Shown: one piece after another, positions 1 through 6,031 of the stretch
How positions within the stretch are numbered: the first letter of the stretch is position 1
Layout of the letters: each line of letters opens with the position of its first letter
Origin: Gemmatimonadota bacterium
GTDB taxonomy: Bacteria > Gemmatimonadota > Gemmatimonadetes > Gemmatimonadales > Gemmatimonadaceae
DNA: 10,702 nt
NCBI GenBank assembly: GCA_016794735.1
Contig: JAEUJK010000300.1
Coordinates: 1 to 10,702, forward strand
Direction of reading: 5' to 3'
Program-made: the position numbers and the translations under genes
Notes under the pieces: model-generated
Databases searched by the model: none
What the model saw: the letters and a program-made list of their open reading frames with translations, nothing else
Told to the model about the DNA's origin: nothing

Positions 1-30
1 ACGTCACGCGCCACCTCGGTGGCCGGCGTG

Positions 31-654
31 TCACGGCGCGACGGCACGCCCCCATCCCGCATCGCGCGCAAGCGACAGCGCGAGCCAGATGCCCACGGCG
101 ATGCTCGCGACGCCGGACACGGTGAGCAGGCGGCGTCGCGCGCTCGCCAAACGATCAGACGCCGCCTTGAGCGGAACCGCCATCGCGGCGGTCACGCTCG
201 TCATGGCGACGATCGTGCCCAACCCAAATACGCCGAGGTAGGCGAGCGCCAGCCGCGCGTCGGTCACGGTGGCCAGCACGAGCAGTGCGACCGCCGCCGA
301 TCCGGCGAGCCCGTGCATCATGCCGATGAGTGCGGGGCGCGACACCGCCACCGGATGGTCGCCGCGCGACCGGAGGTTGGTCACCCCGATCGCCACCAGC
401 ATTGCGGCCACTCCCAGCTCCAACACCTCGGCCACCCCTTCCGCCACACTCACGCGGAACCAGGCGATCACCCCACCGACCGCCAGGATGGTGGCGCTGT
501 GTCCCAACCCCCACAGCGCCCCGACGCGCGCCGCGCCCAGCACCGAGGGGTGCCGGGCGACGATCGCCGCGACCGCGACGACGTGGTCGGGATCCAGCGC
601 GTGCCGCAGCCCGAGCAGGAACCCGAGGACGAGAAGGGAGAGTCCCGAACCCAT
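31..654 (-). CDS. NicO-family nickel/cobalt transporter (membrane permease)
   Basis: The 207-residue, very hydrophobic protein has about six likely membrane segments. Near the N-terminus it carries the family signature H-x4-D-H (H18, D23, H24, in LGLRHALDPDHV), which in NiCoT/NicO permeases forms the Ni2+/Co2+ binding site. Two further family-like blocks follow: WGLGHSATIL (about 48-57) and GMMHGLAGSA (111-120). Length fits the short UreH/HupE-like NicO branch. The ATG is 39 bp after the moeZ stop on the same strand, so it is probably the last gene of the hom-thrC-cysO-moeZ unit; no strong Shine-Dalgarno is visible. Metal choice cannot be read from sequence. Given the SAM-II riboswitch at the head of the unit, cobalt for cobalamin-dependent methionine synthase is a reasonable inference, but nickel is equally possible. 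Confidence 0.85.
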   Translation of the reverse strand: MGSGLSLLVLGFLLGLRHALDPDHVVAVAAIVARHPSVLGAARVGALWGLGHSATILAVGGVIAWFRVSVAEGVAEVLELGVAAMLVAIGVTNLRSRGDHPVAVSRPALIGMMHGLAGSAAVALLVLATVTDARLALAYLGVFGLGTIVAMTSVTAAMAVPLKAASDRLASARRRLLTVSGVASIAVGIWLALSLARDAGWGRAVAP

Positions 655-693
655 GGCGACAAGGAACTCATCCGCGACTCGCCGTACAAGGGC

Positions 694-1860
<1,167 letters not shown>

Positions 1861-1862
1861 CG

Positions 1863-2138
1863 TCAGCCTCCGGCCACGGCGGGAACGATCACGATCTCGT
1901 CACCTTCGCACACCGTCGTGGCGAAGCCATCGGAAAGGCGGATGTCCTCGTCGTTGAGGTAGACGGTGACGAAGGGATACGGCTCGCCATGTTCGTCACG
2001 GAGGCGCGGGCCAACCGCGGGGAAGCGGGCGACGAGGTCGTCGAGGACAGCACCAACGGTGTGGCCATCGCCGAGATGCTGGCGCAGGCCGCCGGTCTGG
2101 GCGGCGAGGGCCGATGGGAGGTGGATGGGTACAGGCAT
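1863..2138 (-). CDS. cysO: CysO-like MoaD/ThiS-family sulfur-carrier protein
   Basis: A 91-residue beta-grasp protein ending in Ala-Val-Ala-Gly-Gly. The exposed C-terminal Gly-Gly is the site adenylated and converted to a thiocarboxylate by ThiF/MoeB/MoeZ enzymes. The C-terminal third (VYLNDEDIRLSDG, then GDEIVIVPAVAGG) resembles, from memory, Mycobacterium tuberculosis CysO (YVNDEDVRFSGG, PAVAGG) more than the molybdopterin-synthase MoaD, and no moaE is nearby. CysO donates sulfur to the fold-II PLP enzyme CysM; here the neighbouring fold-II PLP enzyme is threonine-synthase-like (36 bp upstream). The ending is already mature, so no peptidase is needed to expose the glycine, unlike carriers with extra residues. 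The start has only a weak ribosome binding site. A role in thiamine or molybdenum cofactor synthesis is possible but has no support in this window. Confidence 0.88.
   Translation of the reverse strand: MPVPIHLPSALAAQTGGLRQHLGDGHTVGAVLDDLVARFPAVGPRLRDEHGEPYPFVTVYLNDEDIRLSDGFATTVCEGDEIVIVPAVAGG
1867..1871 (-). promoter_or_regulatory. Shine-Dalgarno of moeZ, inside the carrier gene's Gly-Gly codons
   Basis: GGAGG lies 6 nt before the moeZ ATG. It is formed by the last two sense codons of the carrier gene (GGA GGC, the functional Gly-Gly) and supports the chosen moeZ start. Confidence 0.8.
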
Positions 2139-2174
2139 GGTCAGGGATCTCGTGAGATAGGGGATGGGCGAGCG

Positions 2175-3422
2175 TCAGGCCGACAGCAGAGCGGCGACGT
2201 CGCGAAGTCGCGGAGGAATGACGGGGACGCCGGAGAGGTCGCCGGCCAGCGATTCGGCGGTCTTGAGGCCGTTGCCGGTGATGCAGAGGACCACCTCGTC
2301 GTCGGGCGAAAACGCGCCGCGGGCGGCGAGCTGTTTCGCGGAGGCGTAGGTGACGCCGGCCGCCGACTCGCCGAAGAGTCCGGTGAGTGAGGCCAACTCG
2401 CGAATGCCGTCGAGGATGGCCGCGTCGTCCACGTGGGCGGCGCCACCACCGCTGGTGCGAAGCACCTCGGCGGCCTGGCGACCATCGGCCGGGTTGCCGA
2501 TGGCCAGCGAGCGTGCAATGGTCGCCGGGCGTTCGGGGATGATCTGGCCCTCCCCGCGCTCGAACAGGCGCACGATCGGCGCGCACCCGGAGGCCTGCGC
2601 CCCGTAGATGCGCGGACGCGGTCCGTCCACGAGGCCTGCGGCGCGGAACTCCCCAAAGCCCTTGTGCAGCTTGGTGACGAGCGAGCCGCCGGCCATCGGC
2701 GCGACCACGGCGGTGGGCTGGCGCCAGCCGAGTTGTTCGGCGATCTCGAACGCCATCGTCTTGGATCCCTCGCCGTAGTACGCGCGGAGGTTCACGTTGG
2801 CGATGCCCCACGCATACTCGTCGGCGAGCTGCGCGCAGAGGCGATTGACGTCGTCATAGGTCCCGCGCACGCGCACGAGTCGCGGTCCGTACACGAGGGT
2901 CCCCACGAGCTTGGCCTGCTCGAGGTCCTCGGGGACGAAGATCCAGGCGGGAATCCCCTCGCGTGCGGCCGCCGCGGCGACCGCGTTCGCCAGGTTGCCG
3001 GTGGAGGCGCAGGCAATGGCCTCGAGGCCGAACGCCTGCACCGCGTTGATGGCCATGGCGACGACGCGATCCTTGAACGACAGGCTGACGGACGACAGCG
3101 CATCCGCCTTGAGCCATGCCCGGCCCACGCCTAACGCGCGCGCCACGCGCGGCACCTCGAGGAGCGGGGTCCACCCCACCTGGCGCGCGGCGACGGGTTC
3201 GCCGAGGAACGGAAGCCACTCCGCATACCGCCACAGGGACAACGGGCGGGCCGCGATCGTGTCCCGGTCGGGGAGGGTGCGGTCCTGGGGATAGGTGACC
3301 TCGAGGGGGCCGAGGCATTCGGCGCACGACGCCGTGGGGCGCGCGGCCGTGTGGGCGGCGCCGCACAAGGCGCAGGCGAGGGGCAGCGCCTCGAGGCCGG
3401 AGGGAATCGCGAGCGTGCTCAT
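2175..3422 (-). CDS. thrC: Threonine synthase-like PLP enzyme with N-terminal zinc ribbon
   Basis: A 415-residue fold-type II PLP enzyme of the threonine synthase family, which normally converts O-phosphohomoserine to threonine. Visible are an N-terminal zinc ribbon (C17, C20, C33, C36), the PLP lysine K117 in SFKDR, ASTGNLANA (139-147) for cofactor contact, TYDDVNRL (188-195), APMAGGSL (241-248), AIGNPADG (307-314), and the C-terminal CITGNGLK (380-387) typical of threonine synthases. The loop before SFKDR reads SSVSL where relatives usually have a Pro-Thr, a possible change near the substrate site. Its start overlaps the hom stop as ATGA, so the two are translationally coupled, and a CysO-like carrier follows. 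I recall the same thrC-like/MoaD-like pairing in Streptomyces. True threonine synthase is the default call; a thiocarboxylate-using homocysteine synthase is the alternative discussed under findings. Confidence 0.87.
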   Translation of the reverse strand: MSTLAIPSGLEALPLACALCGAAHTAARPTASCAECLGPLEVTYPQDRTLPDRDTIAARPLSLWRYAEWLPFLGEPVAARQVGWTPLLEVPRVARALGVGRAWLKADALSSVSLSFKDRVVAMAINAVQAFGLEAIACASTGNLANAVAAAAAREGIPAWIFVPEDLEQAKLVGTLVYGPRLVRVRGTYDDVNRLCAQLADEYAWGIANVNLRAYYGEGSKTMAFEIAEQLGWRQPTAVVAPMAGGSLVTKLHKGFGEFRAAGLVDGPRPRIYGAQASGCAPIVRLFERGEGQIIPERPATIARSLAIGNPADGRQAAEVLRTSGGGAAHVDDAAILDGIRELASLTGLFGESAAGVTYASAKQLAARGAFSPDDEVVLCITGNGLKTAESLAGDLSGVPVIPPRLRDVAALLSA

Positions 3423-4405
3423 GCGGCCACCTGCGTGCGAGCGCGGCGAGAACGTTCAGCTGCGGCGTGCGCGACGTCGGCGAGCAGCGCGGACGCGGTG
3501 TGTGCGCCACCGGCCCCGGGCCCAAACCAGCGCAGCTGGCCGGCGAGGGCGGCGTCCAGTTCGATGGCATTCGTGGCGCCGCTCACGTGCAGCAGCGGAT
3601 CATCCGCCTCGAGGACGCGAGGCTCCACGAGGAGGTGGCCACCGCCGTGCGTCCACGCGTCGGCCACGACCCGCAGCCGACGCCCCGACGCAAAGGCGGA
3701 CTGCGCCGTGGTCTCCGCGCGTGCATCGAGGCCACGCACGCGAACGCGGTCACGGTGGATCGGGGTGCGCCAGGCGATCGTTGCGAGGATCGCCAGCTTC
3801 GCGGCGGCGTCGGAGCCATCGAAGTCCGCCGTGCTGTTGGGTTCGGCGAGGCCAGCGGCCACGGCGTCGGCGACAGCGGTGTCCCAGGAGGCGCCGCGCT
3901 CCACCGCGCTGAGGACGAACGTTGAGGTGCCGTTCAGGATCCCGCGAATGGCGCGGATGTCCTCGCCCTGCAGGGAGTCGCGCAGGGTGCGGACGATGGG
4001 AATCGCGGCGGCCACGGCGCCTTCCGCGAGGCACCCCGGGTGGCGATCGGCCAGGGCCTGCAGGAGCGCGTAGGAGTTGGCCACCGCCTGCTTGTTGGCG
4101 GTGACGATGGTGGCGCCGCGATTGAGGGCCGCGAGGAGCCAGTCGCTGGCCTCACGAGCCCCGCTTGCCTCGACGACGAGGTCGAGTGCGGGATCGAGCG
4201 CGAGGTCGAGGGGATCGTCGCACACGCGGACGCGCGGATGGACGAGTCGAACGCGGTCCGGTCGCCGCACGGCGATCCGGGACAACTGGACGCGGACCCC
4301 GGTGCGACGCTCGATCCGGATGGTGGCGTCTGCGAGGTGGTGCGCGAAGCTCTGGCCAACGGTGCCGTGACCAATGAGCCCGAGCCGAAGCACGGGTGCT
4401 GCCAT
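3419..4405 (-). CDS. hom: Homoserine dehydrogenase lacking an ACT domain
   Basis: Reduces aspartate semialdehyde to homoserine with NAD(P)H, the branch point to threonine and methionine. The 328-residue protein has an N-terminal Rossmann motif (GLIGHGTVG, 9-17), a central TANKQAVA (102-109) and the catalytic-domain blocks LNGTSTF (157-163) and DFDGSDAAAKLAIL (194-207), including the acidic and lysine residues (D199, K203) expected at the active site. The frame extends 20 codons upstream, but I start at this ATG because GGAGG lies 7 nt before it and homology begins at once. It ends after the catalytic domain, with no C-terminal ACT domain, so amino-acid feedback through ACT is absent; control probably sits in the RNA leader (SAM-II riboswitch, terminator, hairpin). 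It is the first gene of the unit and overlaps thrC by 4 bp. Confidence 0.92.
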   Translation of the reverse strand: MAAPVLRLGLIGHGTVGQSFAHHLADATIRIERRTGVRVQLSRIAVRRPDRVRLVHPRVRVCDDPLDLALDPALDLVVEASGAREASDWLLAALNRGATIVTANKQAVANSYALLQALADRHPGCLAEGAVAAAIPIVRTLRDSLQGEDIRAIRGILNGTSTFVLSAVERGASWDTAVADAVAAGLAEPNSTADFDGSDAAAKLAILATIAWRTPIHRDRVRVRGLDARAETTAQSAFASGRRLRVVADAWTHGGGHLLVEPRVLEADDPLLHVSGATNAIELDAALAGQLRWFGPGAGGAHTASALLADVAHAAAERSRRARTQVAA

Positions 4406-4439
4406 GGGACATCCTCCGTCCACCCGTCCCGGAGGTCCC
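4406..4439 (-). promoter_or_regulatory. Hairpin sequestering the hom Shine-Dalgarno
   Basis: On the transcribed strand GGGACCTCCG (4430-4439) can pair with CGGAG (4414-4418) and GTCCC (4406-4410), leaving a 3-nt bulge (GAT) and an 11-nt loop. That gives ten Watson-Crick pairs that hide most of the GGAGG and end at the base before the ATG. It may dampen translation or act as a second switch downstream of the terminator. Seen by eye; no folding energy was computed. Confidence 0.6.
4413..4417 (-). promoter_or_regulatory. Shine-Dalgarno of hom
   Basis: A consensus GGAGG lies 7 nt before the ATG at 4405. It decides the hom start against the longer in-frame reading, and it sits inside a hairpin (4406-4439). 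Confidence 0.85.
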
Positions 4440-4440
4440 G

Positions 4441-4475
4441 GAAACAAAAAGCCCCCGAACGGCATAGCCTCGGGG
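4441..4475 (-). terminator. Intrinsic terminator / attenuator in the hom leader
   Basis: Reading on the minus strand, CCCCGA (4470-4475) pairs with TCGGGG (4453-4458), extended by GGC/GCC around a TAT loop with a 2-nt bulge. The run CTTTTTGTTTC (4441-4451) follows. The hairpin lies downstream of the hom promoter and SAM-II aptamer and 36 nt before the hom ATG, so it is best read as the expression platform of the riboswitch. It could also end transcripts of the VWA gene. I could not identify a convincing antiterminator pairing. Confidence 0.8.
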
Positions 4476-4481
4476 ACGAGT

Positions 4482-4535
4482 GGGCTGTTTAGCGGTTGGT
4501 TTAACGTGGCCGCAAGTTGCCGTAAATCGCCACGG
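4482..4535 (-). ncRNA. SAM-II-type riboswitch aptamer
   Basis: The leader matches the SAM-II H-type pseudoknot. P1 is CGTGGC (4529-4534) with GCCACG (4505-4510), perfect over 6 bp. The loop begins with the conserved GATTTA (4523-4528), and the 3' strand carries TTAAA (4500-4504) and the hallmark CGCTAAA (4488-4494). The pseudoknot can form by loop GCG (4511-4513) with CGC (4492-4494) and loop GGC (4519-4521) with GCC (4483-4485), leaving the U/A-rich SAM core between them. The order and key bases agree with my memory of the alphaproteobacterial metA motif and the crystallised metX example. The aptamer starts about 12 nt after the predicted transcription start. SAM binding would be expected to lower expression of hom and the genes behind it. 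Confidence 0.85.
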
Positions 4536-4554
4536 AATTTCGATTGTGCGAGAG

Positions 4555-4583
4555 AGTATCGGCAGGTGCCCGCCGGTTGTCAA
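4555..4583 (-). promoter_or_regulatory. Sigma70-like promoter of the hom operon
   Basis: On the minus strand a perfect -35 TTGACA (4578-4583) is separated by exactly 17 bp from -10 GATACT (4555-4560, 4 of 6 consensus). Transcription would start near 4547-4549, just before the aptamer. The -35 begins 10 bp after the VWA stop codon, which argues that the hairpin at 4441-4475 belongs to the hom leader and is not merely the VWA terminator. Confidence 0.75.
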
Positions 4584-4593
4584 GCCCGCGCGT

Positions 4594-5874
4594 TCAGGCC
4601 ACGCGTCGCGTCTTCTTCTTGAGGAAGTCCATGAGGATGTACTGACCCAGCGTCATGGTGTTGGTGAAGTAGGCGCGTCCGCGACTGATCGCGGAGACGT
4701 GCTTCACGAACTCCACGAGGGCGCGGTCACGCGCGAGCATGAAGGTGTTGATCATGATGCCGGCGCGGCGACAGTCGGCCACTTCGCGCAGCGTTTCGCG
4801 AATGACCCACGCATCGAGGCCCATCGCGTTCTTGTAGGTCTCGCCATTGGGCATCGTGAGCGCACTGGGCTTTCCATCGGTGATCATCACGATCTGCCGC
4901 ATGTCCTTCTTCTGCGCGAGCAGGATGCGACGCGCCAGCTTGAGCCCTTCCGCAGTGTTCGTGTGGTACGGCCCCACCTGCGCGTGCGCGAGCGTGGCGA
5001 GCGGGATCTCCTCGGCGCCGTCGTGAAAAAGCACGACACGAATGGTGTCGCCCGGGTACTGCGTGCGAATGAGGTGCGTGAGTGCGAGCGCGACCTTCTT
5101 GGCGGGGGTGAAGCGGTCCTCGCCGTAGAGGATCATGGAGTGCGAGCAGTCGAGCATGAGGACCGTTGCGCACGACGAGCGATACTCGGCGCGGTTCACC
5201 ATCAGGTCCGGGTAGTCCACGTCGAGCGGGATGTCGAGCGAGCCGGTGCGGGCCAGCGTGTTGGCGAGGGTCCCGTTGACGTCGAGGTTCAGCACATCGC
5301 CGAACTCGTACGGCTTGCTGCCGGCGTCGGCCTCGACGCCCGTGGCGAGGTGCGGGGTCTCATGGCTGCCGAACGAACTGCGGCCTAACGAGCCAAGGAT
5401 GCCGCGCAGCGCCTTGTATCCCAGGAAGTCGATCCCCTTGCCGGTGAGCGAGAACTGCACGTCGCGCGCGGCCGCGCGGGCGAGGCCGCCGGGCCCCATC
5501 ACTTCCTGGTGGGACTCGGGGACACGCGGCTGCTGTTCCGCCTTGAGGTAGCCCTGCTCCATGAGGCGCTGCACGATCTTGTCGAGCAGCTCGGCGAGCG
5601 AGGCTTGCGCCACCTCGTCGTCGTCGCCGCGCAGCGCCTTGAGCATCTCGGGGGTGAACTGCCCCGAGTCGATCAGCGCCTGGAGGATCGCTTCCTTGAG
5701 GGCGTCGAGCGATCGATCGGCGTCGTCCCCGGTTTCCCCCCAATAGGGGTGCCATGACGGCCCACCCGCAAATCCCGATTGCAGCAGGAAATCCGAGAGT
5801 TGCTCCAGCAACTTCTCGAGGTCGACGGCGTCCGCGGACTCCGGGGAGAACTTCGAGTACGTGTGGGAACGCAT
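4594..5874 (-). CDS. VWA-domain protein with intact MIDAS motif
   Basis: A 426-residue cytoplasmic protein with no signal peptide. The N-terminal half (about 1-225) is alpha-helical and acidic in places (for example DLEKLLEQLSDFLLQSGF). A von Willebrand factor A domain follows (about 230-420) with MIDAS residues D242-x-S244-x-S246 (DCSHS), HTNT (304-307) and ITDGKPS (331-337, D333). Such VWA proteins usually work with a MoxR- or Mg-chelatase-like AAA+ ATPase, probably in metal insertion or complex remodelling; no such ATPase is in this window, so the role is unknown. The frame also offers a GTG at 5895. I prefer the ATG at 5874 because similar proteins, as I recall them, begin close to the YSKFSPE segment. 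Neither start has a good ribosome binding site. The C-terminus is a basic KKKTRR tail. One leucine uses TTA. Confidence 0.85.
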   Translation of the reverse strand: MRSHTYSKFSPESADAVDLEKLLEQLSDFLLQSGFAGGPSWHPYWGETGDDADRSLDALKEAILQALIDSGQFTPEMLKALRGDDDEVAQASLAELLDKIVQRLMEQGYLKAEQQPRVPESHQEVMGPGGLARAAARDVQFSLTGKGIDFLGYKALRGILGSLGRSSFGSHETPHLATGVEADAGSKPYEFGDVLNLDVNGTLANTLARTGSLDIPLDVDYPDLMVNRAEYRSSCATVLMLDCSHSMILYGEDRFTPAKKVALALTHLIRTQYPGDTIRVVLFHDGAEEIPLATLAHAQVGPYHTNTAEGLKLARRILLAQKKDMRQIVMITDGKPSALTMPNGETYKNAMGLDAWVIRETLREVADCRRAGIMINTFMLARDRALVEFVKHVSAISRGRAYFTNTMTLGQYILMDFLKKKTRRVA

Positions 5875-5930
5875 CAGCACCGGGGTAACGACCACGGGGA
5901 AGGTACCACGAGTCGCCGAGTGATGGGGGT

Positions 5931-5959
5931 GAACGTCCGCCGAACCACTACCGAACGTC
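5931..5959. repeat. Direct repeat GAACGTC in the divergent intergenic region
   Basis: GAACGTC occurs at 5931-5937 and 5953-5959, exactly 22 bp apart (about two helical turns), between the divergent VWA gene and the PLD-like gene. It could be an operator for one or both, but seven bases twice may be chance. I saw no convincing -35/-10 pair for either gene in 5875-6031. Confidence 0.3.
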
Positions 5960-6031
5960 GGTCATCTCCCGTTGCTGGGGCCGCCTCGCCGACCCCACGT
6001 TGGACTTCCGGACCACATTCCAAGCGCGGGT

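Noticed and set aside
10..23. GCCAC-CTCG-GTGGC hairpin just after the NicO stop
   Set aside because: Only 5 bp and no T-run on either side; not enough for a terminator call.
2139..2174. Small inverted repeat (ATCTC-AC-GAGAT) between thrC and the carrier gene
   Set aside because: At most a 4-bp stem with no further support; treated as chance.
4406..4465. Longer hom start 20 codons upstream
   Set aside because: It would run through the terminator and the Shine-Dalgarno hairpin; the ATG at 4405 has a consensus GGAGG 7 nt upstream and homology begins there.
4441..4475. Hairpin as nothing more than the VWA gene terminator
   Set aside because: A strong promoter and aptamer lie between the VWA stop and the hairpin, and only 35 bp remain between it and the hom ATG, too little for a separate hom promoter and leader. 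It may still serve both.
4441..4583. Threonine-type attenuator with a leader peptide before hom-thrC
   Set aside because: No start codon with a ribosome binding site followed by a run of Thr or Ile codons was found in the leader, and the sequence fits a SAM-II aptamer instead.
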